NCBI RefSeq assembly: GCF_005796105.1
Contig: NZ_VAUO01000006.1
Span: forward strand, 186,001 to 250,000
Direction of reading: 5' to 3'
Source of the DNA: Pseudomonas mosselii
GTDB taxonomy: Bacteria; Pseudomonadota; Gammaproteobacteria; Pseudomonadales; Pseudomonadaceae
Length of the DNA stretch: 64,000 nucleotides
Shown: one piece after another, positions 19,301 to 30,100 of the stretch
Layout of the letters: each line of letters starts with the position of its first letter
Position numbering within the stretch: the first letter of the stretch is position 1
The notes under the pieces: generated by a model
The model's database searches: none
What the model was told of the DNA's origin: nothing
What the model saw: the letters and a program-made list of their open reading frames with translations, nothing else
Program-made: the position numbers and the translations under genes

Positions 19301-20848
19301 CTGGTAGTGGAACACCGCGCCATTGGCAAGCGTCTGGCTGGCCATAAGGCCGTCGTCGGTATAGCTGAAGCGGCGCAGTACCTCACCCCCAGGGCCGCGC
19401 ACCTCGCGCAACTGCCCAGCCGGTGTGTGGGCGTAGCGAGCGAGTGTTTCGTGACGCAGTACCTCCAAGCCATCGCCAGGCCGCAGGTACAGCCGACGGA
19501 CTTCGCTGACCCGACGCCGATGCTGCGCCGCGTAACACAATTCGACTCCGTTGCCGGCGAAGTGGTCAACCAGCCGCTGCAAGCGCCCCTCAGCGTCGTA
19601 CAACACCTCCAGCCGGTTGAGGTTGCGGTCGCCCAATTGCACTAGGCGCGAACGCCGGCCATCGTGGGGATCGGGCCGGAACACCTGATACAGGCCGCTG
19701 TAGATGTCCTCGACCACGGTCACGTCATGGTCCTGATGAAAGAACGCCAGCCCGTCGAGGCTGCTGACGAAGGCGCTGCCGACCTGCAACCGGCCCAGCT
19801 CGATGCGGATGCCCTCCTCATCGACGTACACCCAGAGTTCCCCGCCTTCGGGATGGGCGACACGCTCCAGGCGCACCTCATAGGGCAGGCTCCAGCCCTT
19901 GCCGAACACCGCGCCATCGAGCAGCTTGGCGCCACTGGACACCACCACGGGTCGCCCCACGCACTTGATGATCGTCGATTTCGGCTTCGGTGCCTTGCGT
20001 GGCTTGGGCCGAGCCTTACCGCCACGGCGAGTCAGCAGCATGCCGGCGATCAAGCCAATGATCTTCGCCGCCGCACTCTTGCCGTCATGGATGTCACGCA
20101 CCGTGAGCGTGCCGCCGCCGATACGCACGTTGGGCGAGAACTGCATGCCGATGGGGCCATCGCAGGTGGTCTTGTCCCCCACCCGAGCGGCGGGTTGGCC
20201 GTTGATGAAGACTTTGTCCGAGCCCTGGGCAACGAACTGTTCGGGGCTGGGCGGGTGCTTGCTGCACTTGGCCGTGTCCCCAGGCGCCTCCACCGAGCCC
20301 GGTGCTGCTGGCGTGGTCACTGGCGGGTTGAAGATGCCGTGGATTTCCTGGGCCAGGCCCACCACCGGCAGCACCATGCCTGCGGCGAGCATGGCATAGC
20401 TGCCGATGTTTTCCAGGATGGAGGGTTCTTCGGCCTGCGCAGGTTCAGCTTCGGGCACCCCTGGTATGCCTGCGGCGCGGGCCGCTGCGATGCCATTGAT
20501 GTAGGTGTCAGGTGAGCCGCTGCTGATCTTGCCGTAGGGCTCGGGCGGGAACATCGAATTGCCGACCCAGTTGCTAAAGTCGCTGATGTGATCGCCAATG
20601 TGCTTGTCTTCGCCTGCCGGCAGCATGGCTGCGGCGCTGACCAGGGCCCCGGCGACCAACGGCGTGAGCACAGTAGCCGCGCCGCCGGTACCGACCACCG
20701 CCACCACCGCACCGCCGATGGCAGCACCGACGGCAGCGACAGCAACCGCATACACCGCTGCCTCCACCAGGCCACTGACCAGTTCGGCGGCCAATGGCGG
20801 ATGCAGAATGAGATCGCCCTCACGGGCGGCGTGCAGGCTATCGTCCAT
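16346..20848 (-). CDS. PAAR-Rhs polymorphic toxin with a HYD1-type ADP-ribosyltransferase tip
   Basis: A 1500-residue protein. The N-terminus has hydrophobic segments (about 28-75 and 150-175) interleaved with PAAR-like parts (about 75-125 and 190-255, DKVFINGQPAARVGDKT), as in type VI-delivered Rhs effectors. A long array of YD repeats follows (YDALGRLVSVQDPLGR, YDERGRLQSIIDPHG). The shell closes with DPVGLAGGINAYLYGPNSL and then DPLGL, the autocleavage motif. The last 128 residues are the variable tip: IHYTNKAGFEGVMNSGVL, GKVYVTD and DYAIVFKVD fit ADP-ribosyltransferases of the HYD1 type. The ATG at 20848 is chosen; the frame is open further upstream only through a REP. No Eag chaperone or VgrG gene lies nearby. 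Confidence 0.88.
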   Translation of the reverse strand: MDDSLHAAREGDLILHPPLAAELVSGLVEAAVYAVAVAAVGAAIGGAVVAVVGTGGAATVLTPLVAGALVSAAAMLPAGEDKHIGDHISDFSNWVGNSMFPPEPYGKISSGSPDTYINGIAAARAAGIPGVPEAEPAQAEEPSILENIGSYAMLAAGMVLPVVGLAQEIHGIFNPPVTTPAAPGSVEAPGDTAKCSKHPPSPEQFVAQGSDKVFINGQPAARVGDKTTCDGPIGMQFSPNVRIGGGTLTVRDIHDGKSAAAKIIGLIAGMLLTRRGGKARPKPRKAPKPKSTIIKCVGRPVVVSSGAKLLDGAVFGKGWSLPYEVRLERVAHPEGGELWVYVDEEGIRIELGRLQVGSAFVSSLDGLAFFHQDHDVTVVEDIYSGLYQVFRPDPHDGRRSRLVQLGDRNLNRLEVLYDAEGRLQRLVDHFAGNGVELCYAAQHRRRVSEVRRLYLRPGDGLEVLRHETLARYAHTPAGQLREVRGPGGEVLRRFSYTDDGLMASQTLANGAVFHYQWQRFDTCPRPVPGLPPLLEPQPEHEWRVVRHWSEDGEDYRFSYDLALGHTDVVDSLGRRNHYQWGPLHEVLLHVDPLGQHWREEVVNGQLLASIDPQGAQWRYGYDALGRLVSVQDPLGRSELIRYTEHWALPIHITDLGGRTRRLTYDRQGNLTRDTDPLGRSTHLAYDERGRLQSIIDPHGKVKRLQWNACGQLCRYQDCSERSTRYLYDERGHLSELHDAKGARTRYRFDARGHLLECLRPDGRVDRYEVDAGGQLLRYADPAQHVTHWQYDARGRLVQRTDAMGLTLRFTWDAYDRLLQLENENGEHYRFQWDALDRLSAQRNLDGGGQRYHYDASGNQIRVDLYPASEAEAPFAGSPAEPEADIQTRWFEHDQVGRVCRKRTADGVTAYAYDTADNLLSVSFTDAQGAQQRLAFRYDLLGQRISETCGAGALGYGHDELGNLQTLTLPDQRRLNYLHYGSGHLHQINLDGRLICDFERDELHAEVLRTQGRLHTRTRYDSSGRLVQKALQYHDASLATLALLQKDYQYDAADNLIGEVVTQTQRAGRGASRDAEQVIGRLQAAARGDGSLQARIRYDHGPTERIHGLTQHMPGAQVVEQYGYDRAGNLLDGHGLGGAVRHNRVKVYQDKRYRYDRFGRLSEKRSGSRLIQRFEYDAEHRLVRVHQQRGQISERVEFSYDPLGRRTHKRLYREGYDQPLSQTEFFWQGLRLLQEVQDGKQSLYVYVDADSYEPLARVDGAPGQEVVHYFHTNLAGLPEQLTDEQGLSVWHSDYQAWGSSREEWHAPGQNRQQNLRFQGQYLDRETGLHYNTFRFYDPDVGRFTQADPVGLAGGINAYLYGPNSLAWVDPLGLTAEDIFIHYTNKAGFEGVMNSGVLKANSSGKVYVTDLLMTPDDVYRDILINNPIHKGRGDYAIVFKVDSVQKTNISLSSRLEYIHAGNLRLKDVLFAGKNPYSTFSGLDYDTRLKMTDVQVASRGCDL
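16349..16732 (-). other. Rhs variable C-terminal toxin domain
   Basis: The 128 codons after the final DPLGL motif. AT-rich compared with the Rhs core, as expected for an exchangeable cassette. The likely catalytic signature is His-Tyr-Thr near the tip start, followed by a VYVTD strand. No Asn-Glu-type deaminase or nuclease motif is seen. Confidence 0.7.
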
Positions 20849-20960
20849 GACAGCGGGAGTCCTTGCGCAGGGCGACTGTGAAGGCGCGCAGGGTAGCACT
20901 GTGGGCGAAAGCGTCACATGCTGGCGAAATGCCAATCTCGGATTGGCAAACGCACCACCG

Positions 20961-21064
20961 CCCTGTGGGAGCGGCGGTTCGGCGCCCCGACTTGCCCGCG
21001 AAGCAAGCGACTCGGTGGATGGCACCGGCTACGCCGGTGTTCGCGGGCAAGCCCGCTCCCACAG
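20961..21064. repeat. inverted REP pair
   Basis: CCTGTGGGAGCGG at the left and the inverse CCGCTCCCACAG at the right, with the internal palindrome CACCGGCTACGCCGGTG. Same family as at 5359. Confidence 0.85.
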
Positions 21065-21122
21065 ATCTCTGCTAAACCAACAAGTTATGTGAAGTTTTAT
21101 GAGAGCGTCTTGCACCAAATGA

Positions 21123-21160
21123 AACGGCCTGCTTGCGGATAACACCGTAAGCAGGCCGTC
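21123..21160 (-). terminator. hairpin downstream of pvdL
   Basis: Arms ACGGCCTGCTT (21124-21134) and AAGCAGGCCGT (21149-21159) with a 14-base loop region, 23 bases after the pvdL stop. On the minus strand it is followed by a short T-rich stretch. Confidence 0.7.
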
Positions 21161-21182
21161 TCAAGTAGCCAACCTAGGATCG

Positions 21183-24100
21183 TTACAGCGCCTCCAACTC
21201 CGCCATCAGATCACTCAACCGATCCACCTTGTCCTCATCCAGCGCACTGTCTTGCAGCCCGCGCACGTAGTCCGCCAGCGCCTCCACCGTGCTGCACTCG
21301 AACATCGCCCGCAGCGGCACGTTCAGTTGCAACGCCTTCTGCACCCGCGAGGCGATCTGCGTGGCCAGCAGCGAATGCCCGCCGAGTTCGAAGAAGTTGT
21401 CGCGTACCCCGACCCGCTCGCGCTTGAGCACATCGGCCCAGATACCGGCCAGGGTTTGCTCCAGCTCGTCACGCGGCGCTAGGTAGTCCTGGCTGTGCTG
21501 ACCACCGATGTCGATGGCTGGCAGGGCCTTGCGGTCAAGCTTGCCATTAGCGTTGTGCGGCAGGCTGTCGAACCAGCCCCAGTGCAGCGGCACCATGTAC
21601 TCCGGTAGCTCGGCGCGCAGACGCTGCTTGAGCCGATCGAGCAGCGCAGCGTCGGCGGCAACGCCGTGATGCGCGACCAGGTAGCCGACCAAGTGCTTGC
21701 CGTTGGCGCCTTCCTGCACCCCGACCGCCGCATCGCGCAACTCAGGCTGCTCGTGCAGGCGGGCCTCGATCTCGCCCAGTTCGATGCGATAACCACGGAT
21801 CTTCACTTGATGGTCGATACGCCCGACGTACTCCAACACCCCGTCCGTACGCCGGCGTGCCAGGTCGCCGGTGCGGTACAGACGTTCGCCCGGCGCGCCG
21901 AACGGGTGTGGGATGAACGCTTGCGCTGTGCGCAGCGGATCGCCCACATAGCCGCGGCCAACACCCGTGCCGGCGACGCACAACTCACCGACCGCGCCCA
22001 GCGGCACCAGCGCCTGGTCTTCACCCAGCAGGTACAGGCGGTTGTTGTCGGTCGGCGTGCCGATCGGCAGGTAGCTGCCCTGGGTCGAGGCTGGATCGAC
22101 GCGGAAGAAGGCCACGTCGTCGGAGCATTCTGCCGGGCCGTAGGCGTTGACCAGGCCGATTGCCGGGTAACGTTGCAGCCACTGCGCCGCCAGCTCAGGC
22201 GGCATCGCCTCGCCAGTCGGCAGCATCCAGCGCAGGCCGTCCAGCGCCTGGTGGTCGCCCGCCAGCATGCCCTGGATCAACGACGGCACGCTCTCCAGCA
22301 CGCTGATGCCGGTTGCCTGTACATGCGCCAGCAGGCCTTGCGGATCATGCGCGATGGCGTTCGGTACGATCTCAACGGTGGCGCCGAACAACGGCGCGGC
22401 GAGGAACTGCCAGACCGAGATATCGAAGCTCTGCGACGCGGTCTGGGCGATCACGTCGCGCTCGCTCAGGGCCAGGTACGGCACCTTGCTCAGCTGATTG
22501 TTGAGCATGCCGCGCTGCTCGACCATCACGCCCTTGGGCAGGCCGGTGGAGCCGGAGGTGTAGATCACGTAGGCGAGGTTGTCCGCCGTGCTGTAGATGC
22601 CTGGATTGGTGCTGGCCACGTTGCTGGCCTGCACCTGCTCCCAAACCAGCAGTTTCGGCCGCACCGCACCCGCCACTTCATCCAGCAACTGCCGCGCCTG
22701 TTCGGCGCAGGCCGCGCTGCACACCAGCACCGGCGTGCGGCTAAGCTCGACGATGCGTTGCAGGCGTGCCGCTGGCAAGCCAGGGTCAAGCGGCAGGTAG
22801 CCGGCGCCGGCCTTGAAGCTGCCGACGATCATGCCGAGCAGCGCCAGGCCACGCTCTGCCAGTAGCGCTACTGGCTGGTCGATGGCCACCCCTGCGGTCA
22901 CCAAGGCATGCCCCAGGCGGTTGGCGGCCAGGTTCAGCCCGGCGTAGTCGAACGAGGCGTCCAGGCAGCGCGCGACGGTACGTTCAGGGTGCGCGGCCAC
23001 CTGCGCCTCGAACAGCTCGACGTAGCTGCTTTCAAGCGGATAGGCATGTTCGCTGCGGTTGCAGTCTTCGAGCAGAAAGCGCTGCTCGTCGGCGCCCAGC
23101 AGCGGCAAGGCATCCAGCTGCCCGTCGAAGCCTTCCACCAGCGCCAGCAGCAAGCGTTTGAATTCGCCGAGCAGACGCTCGACGGTCGGGTAGTCGAAGT
23201 AGCGTTGGTCGAACGACAGGTGCAGGCCCAGGTCATCGCCTGGGTAGCAGACGGCGGTCAGCGGGAAGTTGGTGTGGGTACGGCCCGAGTCGGAGCTGGC
23301 ATTCAGGTGCTGGGCGTGGTCGAGCACGGCGGTTTCCACCGGGGCGTTCTCGAACACGAACAGGCTGTCGAACAACGGCTGGCCCTTGGGCAGCTCGCTG
23401 CATGCCTGGATCGCCACCAGCGGCAGGTATTCGTACTCGCGCAGCTGCATGTTGCGCTCCAGCAAGCCTTGCAGCCATTGGCGCACGCTGCTGCGCTCGC
23501 CCGGCTGCGGCAGTTGCACGCGCAAGGCGATACTGTTGATGAACAGGCCCACGGTACGCTGCATCTGCGGCAGGCTGACCGGGCGCCCGGCCACGGTTAC
23601 GCCGAACACCACGTCGCGCTCGCCGCTGTAGCGCGCCAGGGTCAGGGCCCATGCCGCCTGGGCAAAGGTGTTGACGGTCAACTGGTGGGCCTGGGCCAGC
23701 TCGCGCAGACGGGCACCGTCGCGACTGTCCAGGCGGGTGTAGCAGTCCCCCACCCGCATCCCGTCGCCAGCGTGGTCATGGCGCAGCGGGCGGTCGCTTG
23801 GAATCGCCGTGGCCCGCTCGAAACCGGCGAGGTTGTCCTGCCACCACTGGCGCGCCTCGTTGAGGTCCTGGCGTTGCAGCCAGCCAATGTAGTCGCGGTA
23901 GCGCGGCGGCACCGGCAACTGGGCCTGACGCCCCTCGCCGAGAGCCTGGTAGATCTCGAAGAAGTCGTTCATCAGCAGCGAACGGCACCAGGCATCGATG
24001 AGGATGTGGTGGTTGCTCATCATGAACCAGTAGCGCGCCTCATCCACGCGCACCAGGCGCAGGTGGAACGGGGCTTCGCGCAGCAGCTCGAAGCCCGCCT

Positions 24101-27100
24101 CGCGCTCCTGCTTGTGCAGCGCTTGCAGGCGCGCTTCCTGGGCTGTCTCGTCGACGCCGCGCCAATCCTGGTAGTCCAGCGGCAAGTTGCCCGGCTTGTG
24201 GATGATCTGCAACATCGCTTCGCCCGCGTTCCAGCTGAACGACGCGCGCAAGGCCTCATGCCGCGCCACCACGGCCTGCCAGGCCTGGGCGAAGCGTTCA
24301 GGGTCGAGCGCGCTGTTGATCCGGTAGCGGTCCTGCATGTAGTACAGGCCGGTGCCGGGCTCGAGCAGCGTGTGCAGCAGCAGGCCCTCCTGCATCGGCG
24401 TCAGCGGGTAGACATCCTCGATCTGCGCAGCCGGTACTGGCAGCGCGTCGATCTGCTCCTGGGTCAGTTGGGCCAACGGGAAGTCCGATGGGGTGAAGCT
24501 GCCATTGCCCTCAACCAAGCAGTGCGCGACCAAGGCCAACAACTCTTGGCGATAAGCCTCGGCCAGCGCGGCGATGGTCGCTTCTTCATAGCGTTCGCGG
24601 CTGAAGCTCAAACGCAGTTGCAGGGCGCCGCGGTACACCTGGCCATCGACGCTGAGCCAGTTGGGTAACGGTGCATCCAGGTCGTGGGCCAGCCCCGACG
24701 CGACATCCAGCGGCTGGAACAACGCTGCGCTGTCGAACTGTTGGTCGAACTGCCCCAGGTAGTTGAAGGTGATACGCGCCTGCGGCAGCGCCGCCATGCG
24801 CTCGCGCGCGGCCGCATCGGCCAGGTAGCGCAGCACGCCATAGCCCTGGCCTTTGTGCGGCACCTGGCGCAGCTGCTCCTTGATGCGCTTGATGGATGCT
24901 GCGCGGTCAGCGTCAGCATCGCCCATCTGCGGGCTCAGGCTCAGCGGATAGGCATTGGTGAACCAACCGACGCTGCGGGTCAGGTCCATGTCCTCGAACA
25001 GCCCATCGCGACCATGCCCTTCCAGCTGTACCAGGACCTGCTGATCCCCACTCCAGCGGCACAGGGTACGGGCCAGGGCGGTCAGCAGCAAATCGTTGAC
25101 CTGAGTGTGGTAGGCCGCCGGCGCCTGTTGCAGCAACTGACGGGTCTGCTCCACATCAAGACCGATGGCCAGCGTGTGGGCATGCCGATGCAGGTTGCCA
25201 CCTTGCGGGTGATCGCACGGCAGTTCGTGGCGCACGTGGCTCAGTTGCCCTTCCCACCAGCCCAGCTCGTCACGCAGCGAATCGCTGCCAGCATAGGTCG
25301 CCAGACGCGCGGCCCAATCGCCCATGGCGTGGGTCTTGGCGGCGAGCGTGTGGCCACGGTACAGGGCCTGCAAGTCTTCCAGCAGCACCCGCCACGACAC
25401 ACCGTCCACCACCAAATGGTGGATCGCCAGCAACAGGCGCTGGGCGCCCTGTGCGTCGCTTACCAGCAACGCACGCAACAGCGGGCCTTCGGCAAGGTCG
25501 AGGCTGCGCTGCACATCGGTGTATAACGCCTGGCAGTCGTCGAAGTCGCTGACGTTGGCGCGCCACAACAACGCGTGCGGCAATGGCTGGGCATATTCGG
25601 CCTGCCAGTATCCCTGGGTCTGGCTGAAGCGCAGGCGCAGGCTGTCGTGATGTTGCACCAGCGCGCCCAACGCCTGTTCCAGTATGTCGGCATTCAGTGG
25701 CTGACGTACCTGTAACAGCACCGCCTGGTTCCAGTGTTGCGGCTGCGGCACTTCGCTGTCGAAGAACCAATGCTGGATCGGTGTCAGCCCTGTGCGGCCC
25801 TGGCGCGCGCCCTGCTCGATCAGGCTCGGCGCCTCGCTGTGGGTGACCACCGCAGCCAGGGTCTGAATGGTCTGGTGCTGGAACAGATCGCGCGGAGTGA
25901 ATTGCAGCCCCAGTTGGCGCGCGCGGCTGACCACCTGGATCGACAGGATCGAGTCGCCCCCGAGTTCGAAGAAGTTGTCCTGCACACCGATACGCGGCAG
26001 GTTGAGCACCTCGCGCCAGATCTGCGCCAGCTGCTCTTGCAGCACATTGGCCGGTGCCTGGTAATGCTGGCGCGCCTGGTCGAGGTCCGGGGCTGGCAAC
26101 GCGCGGCGGTCGAGCTTGCCATTGCCCATCAGCGGCAGGCGTTCGAGCAGCATCAGGTGCGCCGGCACCATGTAGTCCGGCAGGTGCTGGCGAGCCTCGG
26201 CCTTGACCGCCTCGCGCAGTGCGGCCTGGGCCTGGCTGTCGGCGCTGGCCTGTTGGCACACCAGGTAACCCACCAGTTGCTTGCCGCCGGGCAGATCCAG
26301 GGCCAGCACCACGGCCTCCTCGACATCGGCATGCGCGTGCAGGCGGCTCTCGATCTCGCCCAACTCGATGCGGAAGCCGCGAATCTTCACCTGCTGGTCA
26401 GCACGGCCGATGTATTCCACCAAACCATCGGCGCGCAGCCGCACCAAGTCCCCGGTGCGGTACAGACGCCCGCCGTCGTGGCTGAATGGGTCGGCGACGA
26501 AGCGCTCGGCGCTCAGACCTGGACGGTCGTGATACCCCTGGGCCAGGCCCGCGCCGCCCACATACAACTCGCCAATGCCGCCCTGCGGCAGCAGCGCCAG
26601 GTCCTCGTCGAGGATGTAGCCGGTACGCGCACCGATCAGCCGGCCGATCGGCACGCTGCCGGCGTCGGCAGGTAGCTCGTCCGGCGCCAGGCACGCCAGC
26701 GGCATCACCACGGTTTCGGTGGGACCATAGGCATTGAAGAACTGCTGCGGGGCAAAGGCCTGGCGGATGCGTTGCAGGTGCTCGCCGGTCAGCGCCTCTC
26801 CCCCCGTGATCACCAAGCGCACCGGCAGTTGCGCGCCTTGGCCAGCCAGGTACTGGGCCAGCTGGCTGCCGTAGCTTGGGGTGAAGCCTAAGATGCTCAC
26901 CTGCTGCTCGCGCACCAGCTCGCAGATCTCTTCGGCGCCCCATTGGCCCTGGGCACGCAGCACCACGCGGGCACCGCACAGCAGCGGCGTGAGCAGGCGT
27001 TCGCTGGCAGCGTCGAAGTTGATCGAATAGAAGTGCAGCTCACAATCGTCGCTGCGCATGCCGAACTCGGCGATCACCGCCTGGCAGTGCATGGCGATCT

Positions 27101-30100
27101 CGCCATGACTGACCACCACCCCTTTGGGCTTGCCGGTGGAACCGGAGGTGTAGATCAGATAAGCCTGGTGCTGCGGTACGTTGAGGTTGTCCAGCGGCGC
27201 ATGGCTGTAAGCCGCAAGCGCAGCGGCATCGTCTTCCAGGCACCAGCGGGCGGTGCCTTCAGGCAATGCGCCAAGGGCATCGAGCAGCCTGCGCTGGCCG
27301 ATCAGCAGGCCCAGGCGGCTGTCCTCGATCATGTAGCGCAGGCGGTCCAGCGGGTACTCGGGGTCGAGCGGCACGTAGGCGCCACCGGCCTTGAGGATCG
27401 CCAGAAGGCCCACCACCATCTCCAGCGAACGTTCCAGCGCCAAGCCAACCCGCACCTGCGGGCCGACACCGCGCTCGCGCAGGGCACGGGCCAGGCGATT
27501 GGCCTGCTGGTCCAGCTCGGCGTAGCTCAAGTGGCGACCTGCGAAGGTCAGCGCCAAGGCCTGCGGGGTGCGTTCAACCTGGGCCGCGAACAGGCCATGC
27601 AGCGTCTGATCGAGGGCCAAATCCTGCTCGCCCTGCAACTGGCCGATCAGCACCTGCTGCTCGGCCGGGTCCAGCATCGGCAGTTCGCACAGACGCTGCT
27701 GCGGATCTTCCAGCAGCGCGACCAGCAACTGTTGCCAGTGTTCGGCCATGCGCGCGATGCGCGGCTCGTCGAACAGGTCGCGGCTGTAGGTGAAGCAGCA
27801 GCCCAGGCGCCCGTCGAGGTCGGTCACTTCCAGGTACAGGTCGAACTTGGTGGCACTGGCGTCGTTGACCAGGTAGTCCACCTGCATGCCCGCCAGTGTG
27901 CGGCTCTGCTGGAAGGCCCAGCGCTGTACGTTGCACATCACCTGGAACAGCGGGTTGTAGGCGCTGGAGCGTGGTGGCTGCAAGGCCTCGACCAGTTGAT
28001 CGAACGGCAGGTCCTGGTGCGACTGAGCGTCGATGAGGGTCTGGCGTACCTGTTCGAGCAGCGCGCTGACGCGCATCTGCCCGTCCAACTCGCAACGCAG
28101 CACCTGGGTATTGAGGAAGGCCCCGATCAGCCCTTCGCTTTCCGGGCGGATACGCCCGGCCACCGGCGCCCCGATGCGCAGGTCGCGCTGGCCGCTGTAG
28201 CGGTGCAACAGCGCTGCCAGGGTGGCGGTCATGGTCATGAACAGGGTCAGGCCGCGCTGACTGTTGAAGGCGTGCACGCGCTTGACCAGCGCCGGATCCA
28301 GATCGAAGCGATACAGTGCGCCACGGTGGCTCTGCACTGCCGGACGCGGACGGTCGGCCGGCAGCGCCAACACCGGATGCTCATCGCCCAGGCGCTGTTT
28401 CCAGTAGGCCAACTGACGCTCGCCTTCCCCGCCTTCCAGCCACTGGCGTTGCCACACGCTGTAGTCCAGGTACTGCACCGGCAGCGGCGCCAGGGGCGAC
28501 TCGCGCTCATCGACGAAGGCTTCGTAGAGTTCGCCCAGCTCGCGGGCGAAGATGTCCATGGCCCAGCCTTCGGTGACGATGTGGTGCAGGGTCAGCACGA
28601 AGTAGTGTTCGCGCTCATCGGCCTTGACCAGGCACGCACGGAGCAGCGGCCCGTGTTCCAGGTCGAACGGCTGGTGCGCCTGATCGTCGGCAAGTGCTTG
28701 CAGGCGCTGTTGCCGCACGGCGGCTGGGTCGGCGCTGAAATCGTGCCATTGCAGTTGCAGATGAGTGTCATCGGCCACGCACTGGTAAGGCTTGCCGCCG
28801 ATGCTCGGGAACGTCGTGCGCAGGGTCTCGTGACGCACGATCAGCGCTTGCAGGGCGCGCTCGAACGCATCCACATGTAGCGCGCCGCGCAGCCGTGCCA
28901 TGCCGCCGACGTTGTAGGCGGGGCTGTCAGGTTCCATTTGCCAGAGGAACCACATGCGCTGCTGGGAGTACGACAGCGGTACGGCCTGGCGGCGGTCGAT
29001 GCGTGCGATCTGGCCTTGCAGGTTGCGCGCGCCGCTGCGTTGCAGGTGTTCGACTTCAGCGCAGAAGGCGCCCAGCACGCTGGCATCGAACAAGGCCTTG
29101 AGCGGCAATTCGACATCCAGCGCCTGCCGGGTGCGCGAGACGATCTGGGTGGCCAGCAGCGAGTGGCCACCCAAGGCGAAGAAGTCATCGTGCAGGCCAA
29201 CCTGCGGCAGGTTCAGCACCTCGCACCAGATCGCCGCGACCTGTTGTTGCAGCGCGGTTTGCGGGGCGAGGTGCTCGCGCTGCTGCCAGACCGGCGCCGG
29301 CAGCGCCCTGCGCTCGACCTTGCCACTCGGGCCCAACGGCATCTGTGCGAGATGGATCAGCTGGGCCGGCACCATGTAGGCCGGCAGGCGCTCGGCCAGG
29401 GCCGCGAGCAGCGCGGCGGTCTGTTCGACACCGCTGTAATAGCCGACCAGCTGGGCGCCCACGGCGCTCTCGTGGATCAGCACCAGCGCCTGCTCGACGT
29501 TGGCCTGGGCCAGCAGCACGGCCTGTACCTCTTCTGGCTCGACGCGGAAACCGCGCACCTTGACCTGCTGGTCGAGGCGCCCGAGGTAATCCAGCGACCC
29601 GCTGCGCACATGCCAGCGGGCACGATCGCCGCTGCGGTACAGGCGCGTGCCGTCGCCGTCAGGCTGGGGCACGAAACGCTCGGCGGTCAGGCCTGGGCGG
29701 CCAAGGTAGCCACGCGCCAGGCCCGCCCCACCCAGGCACAGCTCACCGGGTACGCCTGGCGCGGTGAGTTCGAATTCATCGTCCAGCACCCGGCACAGCA
29801 CGTTGCCCAGCGGCTGGCCAATGGGCGAGCGGGCGCCGTCGCTTACCTGGCAGTGCCAGTGGGTGACGTTGATGGCGGTTTCGGTCGGGCCATAGCGGTT
29901 GTGCAATTGCACTTGCGGCAGCAGTTGCAGCACCCGGTCACGCAGCGCGGCGCTCAGCGCCTCGCCCCCGGAGAACAGCCGGCGCAGGCTGGTGCAGGCG
30001 GCAGCCAATGGCTCCTGGGCGAACACCTGCAACAGCGGCGGTACGAAGTGCAGTGTGGTCACCTGATGCTGTTGCACCAGCTGAGCGATACGCTGCGGGT

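Larger units (their letters stand above)
20849..21182. other. spacer between rhs and pvdL
   Basis: The 334 bases contain the upstream region of rhs (AAGGA 11 bases before its ATG), an inverted REP pair and the terminator-like hairpin of pvdL. No gene seen. Confidence 0.7.

Noticed and set aside
20849..21025. Upstream extension of the Rhs reading frame (59 more codons)
   Set aside because: It runs through a REP palindrome and the ribosome-site region; the conserved protein begins at MDDSLHAAREGD.
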